64,000 nt of DNA from a marine gamma proteobacterium HTCC2148. GTDB taxonomy: Bacteria; Pseudomonadota; Gammaproteobacteria; Pseudomonadales; Halieaceae. Numbering within the stretch: the stretch's first letter is position 1; each line of letters begins with the position of its first letter. Location: the NCBI GenBank assembly GCA_000156295.1, contig DS999223.1:323447-387446 (forward strand), read 5' to 3'. Under the pieces are notes generated by a model. That model had not been told where the DNA came from and made no database searches. It was given only the letters and a program-made list of their open reading frames with translations. The position numbers and the translations under genes are program-made. This document shows positions 22,407 to 32,826 of the stretch, piece by piece.

Positions 22407-22625
22407 TTATCGCTCGCGGTAAGTGATACGACCCTTGGTGAGGTCGTAAGGGGTCAGCTCCACGCGGACCTTGTCACCGGTCAGGATGCGAATGTAGTTT
22501 TTGCGCATTTTGCCGGAAATATGAGCAGTTACAACGTGCCCATTTTCCAATTCAACGCGAAACGTAGTGTTGGGCAGGGTATCTATAACCTCGCCTTCCA
22601 TTTCAATTTGGTCTTCTTTTGCCAT
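22407..22625 (-). CDS. infA: Translation initiation factor IF-1
   Basis: 72-residue single S1/OB-fold protein, the universal initiation factor that occupies the ribosomal A site. Recognised over its whole length: [40 protein letters not shown] and [17 protein letters not shown]. It starts with ATG at 22625 and has the exact usual length. It follows bpt in the leftward direction by about 120 bases and is convergent with clpA. Confidence 0.99.
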   Translation of the reverse strand: MAKEDQIEMEGEVIDTLPNTTFRVELENGHVVTAHISGKMRKNYIRILTGDKVRVELTPYDLTKGRITYRER

Positions 22626-22744
22626 GTAGTGGCATTCCTCGATATAAAATCAGGGCGCAGTTTGCCTGAAACGTTCAACTGTTTCTAGTTTAATTAATGG
22701 CAATTCTAGCGAGTTGGGCGTCACCCGGGGAGGACACAAAGCGA

Positions 22745-23455
22745 CTAGGCCAGAGGACTCCAGCGCCCTTTGAGGTAAAGCTCCAGAGGACGGTACTCAG
22801 ATTTATAAGCCATCTTGCGACAATCCTTGATCCAGTAGCCTAGATAAACGTACTCCAGACCCATCTCCCGTGCCTTCTCGACCTGCCACAGAATGGCATA
22901 GCGGCCAAGGCTACGCTTGTCAGCCGTCGGTTCGAAAAAAGTGTAAATAGCGGAAAGTCCGTCCAGCAGTTCGTCCACAACTGAGATGGCAATAAGCTTG
23001 CCGTCCTCGTAAAAACGGAAATAGCGAGTGCACTCCCAGGCATTATCTAAAAATGACAAATACTGTTCGCGATCCGGGGGATACATGTCTCCATCAGAGT
23101 GACGTTGCTCGATATAACGTTTGTAGAGGTCATAGGCGGCTTCATCACGAATATCACCGGTCAATTCGACCTCCAGATCACTGTTGCGACTGACCGCGCG
23201 GCGTTGGGTGCGGTTGGGAGCAAAGCTGTCCACGAGGATGCGCGCGGGGATGCAGGCTTCGCAGCCACTGCAATGAGGGCGGTACAGGTGATTACCACTG
23301 CGGCGAAAACCCAGCACGGAGAGATTGCTATAGAGAATCTGATCGACTTCCTGCCGTGGATCGACAAATAAGGTGGTGGCTTCCCGGTCTTCCAGGTAGC
23401 TACAGCTGTGGGGGTAGGTCGTATAGACCTTTAAGTCCCGCAGTGAAGAGGTCAC
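22745..23455 (-). CDS. bpt: Aspartate/glutamate leucyltransferase (bacterial ATE-like)
   Basis: Transfers leucine from Leu-tRNA to N-terminal Asp or Glu, turning secondary N-degrons into primary ones read by ClpS. Family features are YTTYPHSCSYLEDREATTLF, the cysteine cluster CSGCEACIPARI (HCSGC), and the GNAT-like part GLSAIYTFFEP, LEYVYLGYWI. The chosen start is GTG at 23455: GGAG lies seven bases upstream and it overlaps the aat stop as GTGA, so translation is coupled. The longer TTG start at 23470 lacks both features. 236 residues. Confidence 0.95.
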   Translation of the reverse strand: MTSSLRDLKVYTTYPHSCSYLEDREATTLFVDPRQEVDQILYSNLSVLGFRRSGNHLYRPHCSGCEACIPARILVDSFAPNRTQRRAVSRNSDLEVELTGDIRDEAAYDLYKRYIEQRHSDGDMYPPDREQYLSFLDNAWECTRYFRFYEDGKLIAISVVDELLDGLSAIYTFFEPTADKRSLGRYAILWQVEKAREMGLEYVYLGYWIKDCRKMAYKSEYRPLELYLKGRWSPLA

Positions 23456-24165
23456 AACAATTCTCCGCAAGTTGCTGGCAATCGCCAGATCCCGGGATCG
23501 TGGTCGATGTCTATAGTGTGGGCAAGCATTCGCTCGAAGTCCAGTCTGCTGATGTTCTCAGCACCCAGCGAATTAAGGTGTTCGCTTTCAACCTGGCAGT
23601 CGATGAGTTTAAAGCCTCCGCGTTCGAGTATGTTCAGTAGGGCTACCAGCGCTACTTTGGATGCGTCCTGAACCTCGCTGAACATGGATTCACCGAAGAA
23701 GGCGCGACCCACGGCAATGCCATAAAGGCCGCCGACCAGTTGGCCATCGACATCCAGTACTTCCACGGAGTGGGCATGACCAATATGATGCAGATCGCAA
23801 TAGGCTGCCAGCATGTCATCGCCTATCCAGGTACCCAGGCCATCACCACGTAATTGCGCACAATGACGCATGACCTGTTCAAATCTGCTGTCGACAGCTA
23901 ATTGCAAGCGATCGCGTCGTAATGTTTTGTGCAGAGAACGGGAGATATGCAGTTTCTCAGGGAACAGCACTGAGCGCGGGTCGGGAGTCCACCACAGCAC
24001 CGGTTGAGGTTCTTCATACCAGGGAAAAATACCCCGGCAATACGCATCTAGCAGACGGGCAGGCGTTAGGTCGCCGCCGACGGCCAGCAAGCCATTGGGG
24101 TATTCCAGCGCATCACTGGTGGGTGGGAATGGATCCCCGGTGTGGAGTTGGCGAATTGCGCGCAT
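23452..24165 (-). CDS. aat: Leucyl/phenylalanyl-tRNA-protein transferase
   Basis: Adds Leu or Phe to N-terminal Lys, Arg or Met, generating N-degrons for ClpS-ClpAP. Typical segments: FPPTSDALEYPNGLLAVGGD, LLDAYCRGIFPWYEE, LWWTPDPRSVLFPEKLHISR, LVGGLYGIAVGRAFFGESMF and GFKLIDCQVESEHLNSLGAE. 237 residues, normal for the family. It sits directly upstream of bpt with overlapping stop and start. Together with bpt, clpS and clpA within 4.5 kb it makes a compact N-end-rule locus. Confidence 0.97.
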   Translation of the reverse strand: MRAIRQLHTGDPFPPTSDALEYPNGLLAVGGDLTPARLLDAYCRGIFPWYEEPQPVLWWTPDPRSVLFPEKLHISRSLHKTLRRDRLQLAVDSRFEQVMRHCAQLRGDGLGTWIGDDMLAAYCDLHHIGHAHSVEVLDVDGQLVGGLYGIAVGRAFFGESMFSEVQDASKVALVALLNILERGGFKLIDCQVESEHLNSLGAENISRLDFERMLAHTIDIDHDPGIWRLPATCGELL

Positions 24166-24237
24166 GATCCCTATTGAAACAGAATTGACTGAGCTCCGTC
24201 ATCTTCACCACGGCGGAGCCCAGCAACTGGTACCTGC

Positions 24238-25203
<966 letters not shown>

Positions 25204-25428
25204 CTAGGTAATATCAGCGGCGTTGGCGCCACGAAAACGGGTAATCTGTCCCCTTAAATGGGGTCGACTATGGTACTTTAAAGGTGCGGATCCGACAAAG
25301 GTTCGGAAATTTTTAAAAAGAAGCCATAAGTCTTTGAAAAAAATACAGAATAAGGCGACAATTGGCTCACGCTATGAACGCAATAGCAGCCCATTAGCTG
25401 GGGACAGTGGGGAAGGACCATAACAGCC

Positions 25429-27744
25429 GTGCCAGAAACAACCAATACTGAATCATTCATGAATCCACGACTGCGTGAAGGCGCTTTCATCGGCGTGAGC
25501 GCCGTATGCCTTTATATGTTGCTGGCGTTAATCACCTATACCCCGCAAGACCCCGGTTGGTCTGCAAGTGGCTCGGGCGGCGAAATAGCCAACCTTGGCG
25601 GCCCTACGGGTGCCTGGCTCGCAGATGTTTTTTTCTCGCTCGTCGGGTATGCGGCGTATCTCTTCCCTATTTTGCTGGCCTATCGAGCCGTAATTCTCCT
25701 GATAGAACGCAAGGAAGAAAAAGGTTTTGACTGGCTGACGCTTGGTATTAGAACGCTTGGCCTGGTGCTGGTAATGATAGCGGGCACTGCTCTGGTTGCC
25801 ATGAATGACAGTGGGAACTCTCCACTTCCCCAGGGTGCTGGCGGCATTCTTGGTCAGGCTATCGGTGGCTCGTTCATCATGGCGTTTAGCGCGGTCGGCA
25901 GCAGACTGATCTTACTGGCGGTGTTTTTGTTCGGCATGACCATTTTTACCGACTTAAGCTGGCTGCGGCTGATGGACCGTCTCGGCTCCCTGGCGATTAC
26001 CTACTTTGACAAATCCCGCACGTGGTTGTTAAAGACAATAGAAGATTTGAAAGATAAGCGGAAAAAAGACAAAGCAGTTGAAGCGCGAAAGGTGGTTATC
26101 GAGCAGCACGTGGAGAAAGAAAAGAAGCGCAAGCCTCCCAAGATCAAACCGCTCAAGCCCAAGGCCGAAAAATCAGAGCGGGTAGAGAAAGAAAAGCAAC
26201 AACCCCTGTTTGATGCGCCGGCCACGGGTGAAATGCCGCACCTGGGGTTGCTGGATGCCGAGATAAAAGACCCCAGCAAGGGTTATTCAAAAGAAGCGCT
26301 GGAGGCGCTATCAAAGCTGCTGGAGTTAAAGTTGGCGGACTTTGGTGTGACCGCCGAGGTAACGGCGGTTTACCCCGGGCCGGTGATTACGCGTTTTGAA
26401 ATTCAGCCAGCAGCCGGGGTGAAGGTTTCCCGCATATCCAACCTTGCAAAAGATCTGGCGCGCTCCCTGGCAGTAATTTCAGTGCGCGTTGTGGAAGTAA
26501 TTCCGGGCAAGTCTGTAGTCGGCGTAGAAATACCCAATGAAGATCGTGAGATAGTTAACTTCAGGGAAGTGCTAGCCTCGAAAGCTTTTGACCAATCTAA
26601 ATCACCGCTTACCCTGGCTTTGGGGCATGACATATCCGGGCAGCCCGTTTGCGCAGATCTGGGAAAAATGCCGCATCTTCTTGTCGCCGGAACGACCGGT
26701 TCAGGTAAATCGGTTGGCGTGAATGCCATGCTGCTGAGCTTGCTTTATAAATCAGGCCCAGAGGACGTTCGCCTTATCCTGGTAGACCCAAAGATGCTGG
26801 AACTTTCGGTTTACGACGGTATCCCGCATCTGCTGACGCCTGTCATTACGGACATGAAAGATGCTGCTAATGGACTGCGCTGGTGCGTGGCGGAGATGGA
26901 ACGTCGCTATAAACTGATGGCAGCGCTGGGCGTACGCAACCTGAGTGGGTACAACCGCAAGGTAATAGACGCCGAGAAAGCAGGCACGCCTATCGCTGAT
27001 CCGCTGTGGACCCCCGATCCGATTTTTGCCGAAACTGACGAGGAGCAAACCCCGCCTGGTCTGGAAAAGCTGCCCAGCATTGTGGTGGTAATTGACGAAT
27101 TCGCCGACATGATGATGATTGTCGGCAAAAAGGTGGAAGAACTCATTGCGCGTATCGCCCAAAAAGCCAGGGCTGCGGGAATCCACCTTATCCTGGCCAC
27201 GCAGCGTCCCTCTGTCGATGTGATCACCGGTTTGATCAAGGCCAACGTGCCTACACGTATCGCTTTTCAGGTGTCCTCCAAGGTCGATTCACGGACAATT
27301 CTTGATCAGGGCGGCGCCGAGCAGTTGCTGGGGCACGGTGACATGCTTTACCTGCCGCCCGGCTCTGGTGTCCCGAACCGTGTACACGGAGCCTTCTGCT
27401 CAGACGAGGAAGTGCACCGGGTGGTTGCCGATTGGAAACGTCGTGGTCAACCGCTTTATATCAATGGCTTACTGGACGAAGGTGGACAGACACCCGTCAC
27501 GGCAGGGGAACTTCAGGCCGGTTTATCTGACCAAGATGAAGAGAGTGACGCGCTTTACGATGAAGCAGTCCACTACGTGACCCAAAGCCGCAGGGCTTCA
27601 ATATCCAGTGTTCAGCGCAAGCTACGCATTGGTTATAACCGGGCGGCCCGCCTGATTGAAACCATGGAAGCGGCGGGCGTCGTGACTGAAATGGGTACCA
27701 ATGGCCAGCGTGAAGTACTGGCCCCGCCACCAGCCGAAGACTGA
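25429..27744 (+). CDS. ftsK: DNA translocase FtsK
   Basis: Septum-anchored dsDNA pump that segregates chromosome termini and activates XerCD at dif. N-terminal four-helix membrane domain (about residues 15-180), a short Lys-rich linker (about 200-260, much shorter than in E. coli), then the motor with Walker [11 protein letters not shown] and [12 protein letters not shown], and a C-terminal gamma winged helix (from [10 protein letters not shown], with [15 protein letters not shown]) that reads KOPS sites. The start is GTG at 25429 with GGAAGGA 11 bases before it. 771 residues, close to the Pseudomonas/SpoIIIE size class. lolA follows after 10 bases. Confidence 0.97.
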   Translation: MPETTNTESFMNPRLREGAFIGVSAVCLYMLLALITYTPQDPGWSASGSGGEIANLGGPTGAWLADVFFSLVGYAAYLFPILLAYRAVILLIERKEEKGFDWLTLGIRTLGLVLVMIAGTALVAMNDSGNSPLPQGAGGILGQAIGGSFIMAFSAVGSRLILLAVFLFGMTIFTDLSWLRLMDRLGSLAITYFDKSRTWLLKTIEDLKDKRKKDKAVEARKVVIEQHVEKEKKRKPPKIKPLKPKAEKSERVEKEKQQPLFDAPATGEMPHLGLLDAEIKDPSKGYSKEALEALSKLLELKLADFGVTAEVTAVYPGPVITRFEIQPAAGVKVSRISNLAKDLARSLAVISVRVVEVIPGKSVVGVEIPNEDREIVNFREVLASKAFDQSKSPLTLALGHDISGQPVCADLGKMPHLLVAGTTGSGKSVGVNAMLLSLLYKSGPEDVRLILVDPKMLELSVYDGIPHLLTPVITDMKDAANGLRWCVAEMERRYKLMAALGVRNLSGYNRKVIDAEKAGTPIADPLWTPDPIFAETDEEQTPPGLEKLPSIVVVIDEFADMMMIVGKKVEELIARIAQKARAAGIHLILATQRPSVDVITGLIKANVPTRIAFQVSSKVDSRTILDQGGAEQLLGHGDMLYLPPGSGVPNRVHGAFCSDEEVHRVVADWKRRGQPLYINGLLDEGGQTPVTAGELQAGLSDQDEESDALYDEAVHYVTQSRRASISSVQRKLRIGYNRAARLIETMEAAGVVTEMGTNGQREVLAPPPAED

Positions 27745-27754
27745 TACGACCTAC

Positions 27755-28378
27755 ATGAAAAAAGTTTTGCTTCTTGCCGCCCTTGGTTTGTGCCTTGTCG
27801 CAGGCATTGCACGTTCTAACGAGTCCGCAACTGAACAACTGATTGTTGAGCTTGAGTCGCTTAACCAGTTACAGGGCCGCTTTGAGCAGACTCAGTTTGC
27901 GGCAGATCAAGATCAGCCCTCGGCACTGTCTTCCGGTCATTTTAAATTGCTCAAGCCAATGTATTTTTTGTGGGACATTGATAGTCCGGACAATCAGCTG
28001 ATCGTGGCTGACGGAGAACACCTCTGGCATCATGACCGAGACTTGGAGACCGTGACCAGACGGTCGGTCGCGGGTCATGATCAACTGTCTCCGCTGCAGG
28101 TTCTCGCTGGTGACAGAGCTATATTAAGTGAGCGCTTTGAGGTCTCGCGGACAGGAGAGGGCAGGTTTTTATTAGTACCGATAGACGGTAGTCCGGGCTT
28201 TCGCTCGTTGACCCTGGTGTTTGCTAATGGGCAAATTAGTGCCATGGAAGTGAATGATCAACTCAACCAACGGCTCTTTATTCAGCTGCAGGATGTCGAC
28301 AGCGATACTGCGCTGATGCCCGCTGATTTTGGCTTTGTTCCCCCGGAAGGGGCCGACCTCTTTTACCATGACCAATGA
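27755..28378 (+). CDS. lolA: Outer-membrane lipoprotein carrier LolA
   Basis: Periplasmic chaperone that ferries lipoproteins from LolCDE to LolB. A clear signal peptide from the ATG at 27755 (MKKVLLLAALGLCLVAGIARS) is followed by LESLNQLQGRFEQTQF, the family opening, and by LLKPMYFLWDIDSPDNQLIV, DGEHLWHHDRDLETV and VNDQLNQRLFIQL. The frame continues upstream to 27701, but that part overlaps ftsK and destroys the signal peptide. 207 residues. Conserved order ftsK-lolA-rarA. Confidence 0.96.
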   Translation: MKKVLLLAALGLCLVAGIARSNESATEQLIVELESLNQLQGRFEQTQFAADQDQPSALSSGHFKLLKPMYFLWDIDSPDNQLIVADGEHLWHHDRDLETVTRRSVAGHDQLSPLQVLAGDRAILSERFEVSRTGEGRFLLVPIDGSPGFRSLTLVFANGQISAMEVNDQLNQRLFIQLQDVDSDTALMPADFGFVPPEGADLFYHDQ

Positions 28379-29696
28379 CCTGTTCTCCGCCACCAAAGGC
28401 GCTGGTCAGAACAGTGGTTATCAGCCGTTAGCCGCGCGACTGCGACCAGCAGATTTGCAAAGTTACGCCGGGCAAAGCCATTTACTCGCGCCCGGAAAAC
28501 CGCTTAGAGAGTCTATCGATCGACGGCAGCTGCACTCCATGATTTTCTGGGGTCCACCGGGAGTCGGTAAGACAACGCTTGCGCGCATTGCGGCGGAAGC
28601 TGCCGATGCGCACTTCCTGCAGATATCTGCTGTATTGTCTGGGGTAAAAGAAATTCGAGAAGCGATAGCCCAGGCTAGACAACATAAATCGTCTGGACGG
28701 GATACGGTGTTGTTCGTTGACGAGGTGCATCGCTTCAATAAGTCTCAGCAGGATGCTTTTTTGCCATACGTCGAAGACGGGACGGTCATTTTCGTAGGAG
28801 CCACCACTGAGAACCCGTCCTTTGAACTCAATAATGCGCTGTTATCGCGAACGCGGGTTTACAAGCTGCGTTCACTGGAGATCTCTGAACTGGTTGGCGT
28901 TTTAAAGCGCGGTATGGACGAGTTGGGTGACGCTGCCCAGGCATCCCAGCACTGCCTGGAACTGATTGCCACTCAGGCCGACGGCGATGCTCGTCGTTCC
29001 ATCAACCTGCTTGAACTGGCCGCTGACCTTGCAGATGACGGTGAAATCACCGAGCAAACGCTTGAAGAGGTACTGCAAGCGTCTCTGCGGCGCTTCGACA
29101 AAGGAGGAGACCTCTTTTACGACCAGATCAGCGCATTACATAAAGCGGTGCGGGGCAGTTCTGCTGATGGTGCTTTGTACTGGTTCTGTCGCATGCTGGA
29201 CGGGGGCTGTGACCCCTTGTACATCGCTCGCCGGGTGGTCCGCATGGCAAGCGAAGACGTCGGTAATGCGGATCCGCGGGCCCTGAGCATTTCCCTGGAC
29301 GCATGGCAGGTTCAGGAGCGCCTGGGAAGCCCCGAGGGTGAGCTAGCAGTCGCCCAGGCAATTATTTACCTCGCCTGTGCTGCTAAATCCAACGCTGTTT
29401 ACAATGCTTACAACCAGGCGGTGGCTGTAATAGGCGCAGGTGATAGCCATGAAGTGCCATTACACCTGAAAAACGCTCCTACCAGCCTGATGAAAGACAT
29501 GGACTATGGCGCTGAATACCGTTATGCCCACGACGAGGAGGGCGGCTATGCGGCAGGAGAGAGCTACTTGCCCGAAGCCCTGAAGGACCAACAGTTTTAT
29601 CACCCGGTTGATCGCGGTCTGGAAAAGAAAATACAGGACAAATTGCGGTACCTGCGCGAACGTGACAAAAGCAGTACAATACGCCGCTACGACTGA
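28368..29696 (+). CDS. rarA: Replication-associated recombination protein RarA (MgsA)
   Basis: AAA+ ATPase of the clamp-loader family acting at stalled replication forks. Opening LAARLRPADLQSYAGQSHLL, Walker A GPPGVGKTT, Walker B LFVDEVHRFNKSQQDAFL, sensor GATTENPSFELNNALLSR, and the C-terminal tetramerisation part with LYWFCRMLDGGCDPLYIARR and NAYNQAVAVI. The ATG at 28368 overlaps the lolA stop by 11 bases and begins the family-like region; the longer start at 28329 lies inside lolA and is less likely. 442 residues. Confidence 0.95.
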   Translation: MTNDLFSATKGAGQNSGYQPLAARLRPADLQSYAGQSHLLAPGKPLRESIDRRQLHSMIFWGPPGVGKTTLARIAAEAADAHFLQISAVLSGVKEIREAIAQARQHKSSGRDTVLFVDEVHRFNKSQQDAFLPYVEDGTVIFVGATTENPSFELNNALLSRTRVYKLRSLEISELVGVLKRGMDELGDAAQASQHCLELIATQADGDARRSINLLELAADLADDGEITEQTLEEVLQASLRRFDKGGDLFYDQISALHKAVRGSSADGALYWFCRMLDGGCDPLYIARRVVRMASEDVGNADPRALSISLDAWQVQERLGSPEGELAVAQAIIYLACAAKSNAVYNAYNQAVAVIGAGDSHEVPLHLKNAPTSLMKDMDYGAEYRYAHDEEGGYAAGESYLPEALKDQQFYHPVDRGLEKKIQDKLRYLRERDKSSTIRRYD

Positions 29697-29713
29697 ATCA
29701 CGCCTAAAGCCAA

Positions 29714-30088
29714 ATGAGATACCTGCTGTTTATTGCCCTGGGCGGAGCCACCGGCGCCGTCTCGCGTTACCTGCTCTCCAACTGGGCTCATGCCCTATGG
29801 GAGGGCAAATGGCCTGTGGGGACGCTGCTGGTCAATATGCTGGGCTCGTTCCTGATCGGAGTGGTTTTTGTTCTGATAGAGCGACAAATTCTGCATCCGG
29901 ATTGGCGCAGTGTGCTGATGGTAGGTTTCCTGGGGGCCTTTACGACCTTCTCCACCTTCTCATTGGAAAGCATCACTCTGCTGGAGAACGGTCATACAGC
30001 TCACGCCCTCGGTTACATGGCGACCAGCGTTATTGCATGTGTACTCATGGCAGGACTTTCGATTTATATGACCCGCGCTTTATTCTAG
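29714..30088 (+). CDS. crcB: Fluoride exporter CrcB (FluC)
   Basis: Small four-helix membrane protein that forms dual-topology dimeric fluoride channels. Conserved segments [30 protein letters not shown] (with the family Asn) and [15 protein letters not shown] (phenylalanine box) are all present. 124 residues, typical. It starts 17 bases after rarA, so there is no space for a fluoride riboswitch and expression probably follows the upstream operon. Confidence 0.95.
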   Translation: MRYLLFIALGGATGAVSRYLLSNWAHALWEGKWPVGTLLVNMLGSFLIGVVFVLIERQILHPDWRSVLMVGFLGAFTTFSTFSLESITLLENGHTAHALGYMATSVIACVLMAGLSIYMTRALF

Positions 30089-30134
30089 AGCGCAGTCGCT
30101 ACCCAGTTTTCCCAGATACAGGAATATTCATACA

Positions 30135-31433
30135 ATGTTGGATATCAAAGCCGTCAGGCAGGATCCCGAAAACGTTGCGCTTGCGCTAGAAAAGCGCGGC
30201 TTCAGCTTCGACATTGAGCAGTTCAAGTCACTGGACGCGCGGCGCAAGCAGGCTGACGTACAAAGCCAACACTTGCTTGCAGAACGCAAGGCGGCTTCCA
30301 AGCAAATTGGCGCGCTAGTTGGGCAGGGCATGAGCGTGGACGACGCCAAGGCGCAGGTCAATGAAACCCTACAAAAGATCGCCGCCCAAATAGACGATCT
30401 CACCAATGAGGCTAAAGTAGTGCAAGCACTACTTGAAGAGCTGTTACTCGCTGTTCCGAATATTCCTGCAGATGAGGTGCCGCTTGGTGCAAGCGAAGAC
30501 GATAACCTGGAGGTAGCACGCTGGGGCGACCCCAGGTCCTACGACTTTGAGGTCAAGGATCACGTGGCCCTCGGTGAAGACTTAGGCCAACTGGATTTTG
30601 AAACCGCAGGCAAAATCACCGGCTCACGTTTCAATGTGATGTATGGGGATGTGGCCCGAATGCATCGTGCTCTCATCCAGTTCATGTTAAACCAACACAT
30701 TGAAAAGCATGGTTACAGTGAAATTTACGTGCCTTATATCGTCAACAGTGACTCCTTGCGCGGCACGGGCCAGCTGCCCAAGTTTGAGGAAGATTTATTT
30801 AAACTGGAGGGTGAGCAGGGCTATTACCTGATTCCCACTGCAGAGGTGCCGGTGACCAATGTGGCACGGGACCGTATTTTCGAGGATGCGGAACTGGGAC
30901 AAGACGGAGTGAAGTTTGTTTGTCACACGCCCTGTTTCCGCAGCGAAGCGGGCAGCTATGGCCGCGACACCAGAGGCATCATTCGCCAACATCAGTTTGA
31001 GAAAGTCGAACTGGTGCAGTTTGTGCGGCCATCGCAATCTGATGACGCTCTTGACTCACTCACTGGTCACGCTGAAAAGATCCTGCAATTACTTGAGCTA
31101 CCTTATCGCAAGGTGATTCTCTGTGGCGGGGATATTGGCTTTTCCGCTCGTAAAACCTATGACCTGGAAGTCTGGCTGCCCGCCCAGGATACCTACCGCG
31201 AAATTTCTTCCTGCAGCAGTTTTGGTGATTATCAGGCTAGGCGCATGCAGGCACGTTGGCGTAACCCGCAATCGGGTAAGCCAGAGTTACTGCATACACT
31301 CAATGGTTCGGGCCTGGCCGTAGGTCGCACGTTGGTGGCGATCATGGAAAACTACCAGCAGGCTGATGGCAGCATCGAGGTACCGGCCGTGTTACAGCCC
31401 TACATGGGTGGCGCTACAACCCTGAGCACCTGA
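30135..31433 (+). CDS. serS: Seryl-tRNA synthetase
   Basis: Class II synthetase charging tRNA-Ser. The N-terminal coiled-coil arm covers about residues 1-110 ([20 protein letters not shown] onward), followed by the catalytic core with motif 2 [27 protein letters not shown], and motif 3 [19 protein letters not shown]. 432 residues, normal. It lies between crcB and cysG, as in Pseudomonas. Confidence 0.98.
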   Translation: MLDIKAVRQDPENVALALEKRGFSFDIEQFKSLDARRKQADVQSQHLLAERKAASKQIGALVGQGMSVDDAKAQVNETLQKIAAQIDDLTNEAKVVQALLEELLLAVPNIPADEVPLGASEDDNLEVARWGDPRSYDFEVKDHVALGEDLGQLDFETAGKITGSRFNVMYGDVARMHRALIQFMLNQHIEKHGYSEIYVPYIVNSDSLRGTGQLPKFEEDLFKLEGEQGYYLIPTAEVPVTNVARDRIFEDAELGQDGVKFVCHTPCFRSEAGSYGRDTRGIIRQHQFEKVELVQFVRPSQSDDALDSLTGHAEKILQLLELPYRKVILCGGDIGFSARKTYDLEVWLPAQDTYREISSCSSFGDYQARRMQARWRNPQSGKPELLHTLNGSGLAVGRTLVAIMENYQQADGSIEVPAVLQPYMGGATTLST

Positions 31434-31434
31434 C

Positions 31435-32820
31435 ATGCAGTATCTGCCGGTATGTCTGCAGTTACGAAACTCACCCGTAGTATTGGTGGGCGGCGGAACA
31501 GTGGCAACGCGCAAAGCGCGGCTGTTGCTGCGCGCGGGCGCGAGCCTGAATGTGGTAGCGCCGGAAATCGCCCCAGAGCTGGAACAGCTGCTGGTAGAGC
31601 ATGGAGGTCACTGGCAGCGCGCCACTTACCGTAAAACTGACCTCGATGGTCGTGTGCTGGTCATAGCAGCGACTCCCCACCGTGAGATTAACGAACAGGT
31701 TCATGATGACGCCATCGCCCTTAATTTGCCGGTCAATGTAGTCGACTCTCCGGATCTTTGTACCTTTATTTTCCCCTCTATTGTGGATCGCGATCCCGTG
31801 ATTATCGCTATCAGTAGTTCCGGCAGAAGCCCGGTGCTTGCGCGACAGCTGCGTAGCAAAATTGAAGCTATGGTGCCTGGTAGCTATGGACGACTAGCTG
31901 AGTTTGCAGGTCGACTGCGACACCGGGTGAAAGAAGCTCTGCCAGCGGAAACGCCAAGACGCTTATTCTGGGAAAAAGCGATGGAAGGCACGGTTGCAGA
32001 ACAGGTGATGGGCGGACGCGAGGATCGTGCTGAGGCCTTGCTGGAGGACATGCTTAAAGATGTAGAAGCGCTACATTGCGGCGAGGTTTACTTGATAGGC
32101 GCAGGTCCGGGCGATCCTGACTTGTTGACTTTCAAAGCGGTGCGTTTATTACAGGCCGCTGATGTCGTGCTATACGACCGTTTAGTTTCAGGCCCAATTC
32201 TCGACATGGCGCGAAAGGATGCAGAGCGCATCTACGTCGGCAAAAAACGGGATGACCACGCTGTGCCCCAAGTGCAGATTAATCAACTTCTGGTAGATCT
32301 TGCGAAACAGGGAAAACGAGTGGCGAGACTGAAGGGTGGCGATCCATTCATATTTGGGCGAGGAGGCGAAGAGATAGAACTCCTTGCCCGACACGACGTG
32401 CCGTTTCAAGTGGTGCCGGGTATCACCGCTGCCAGCGGTGCCGCCTGTTATTCGGGCATTCCACTGACTCATCGTGATCACGCTCAGTCTGTGCGTTTTG
32501 TGACCGGTCATCTCAAAGACGGCAGCAGCAATCTGGACTGGCCGTCTTTTCAATCGGAATCAGAAACACTGGTGTTCTATATGGGGCTGGTGGGTCTGCC
32601 ATTAATTTGTGAGCAGCTACAGCTTCACGGGCGCAGTGCAGCGACGCCAATTGCTCTAATAGAAAGGGCAACCACTGACGATCAACGGGTCATTACCGGC
32701 ACGTTGGCAACGATGGTCGATATTGTAAAGCGCGAAAAGCCAAAAGCACCGACCCTGATCATGGTCGGCGGGGTCGTGGAATTACACGGTGAACTGGCCT
32801 GGTTCGGGGGTACTAACTAG
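31435..32820 (+). CDS. cysG: Siroheme synthase CysG (fused oxidase/ferrochelatase and methyltransferase)
   Basis: Makes siroheme from uroporphyrinogen III for sulfite and nitrite reductases. The N-terminal CysG-B part (about residues 1-205) has [20 protein letters not shown] and [17 protein letters not shown]. The C-terminal CysG-A methyltransferase (about 213-455) has [38 protein letters not shown] and [20 protein letters not shown]. 461 residues, the normal fused length. The ATG follows the serS stop by one base. Convergent with prc after six bases. Confidence 0.97.
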   Translation: MQYLPVCLQLRNSPVVLVGGGTVATRKARLLLRAGASLNVVAPEIAPELEQLLVEHGGHWQRATYRKTDLDGRVLVIAATPHREINEQVHDDAIALNLPVNVVDSPDLCTFIFPSIVDRDPVIIAISSSGRSPVLARQLRSKIEAMVPGSYGRLAEFAGRLRHRVKEALPAETPRRLFWEKAMEGTVAEQVMGGREDRAEALLEDMLKDVEALHCGEVYLIGAGPGDPDLLTFKAVRLLQAADVVLYDRLVSGPILDMARKDAERIYVGKKRDDHAVPQVQINQLLVDLAKQGKRVARLKGGDPFIFGRGGEEIELLARHDVPFQVVPGITAASGAACYSGIPLTHRDHAQSVRFVTGHLKDGSSNLDWPSFQSESETLVFYMGLVGLPLICEQLQLHGRSAATPIALIERATTDDQRVITGTLATMVDIVKREKPKAPTLIMVGGVVELHGELAWFGGTN

Positions 32821-32826
32821 TCAGTC

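Noticed and set aside
29697-29713. Fluoride riboswitch before crcB
   Set aside because: Only 17 bases separate rarA and crcB, too little for the aptamer.
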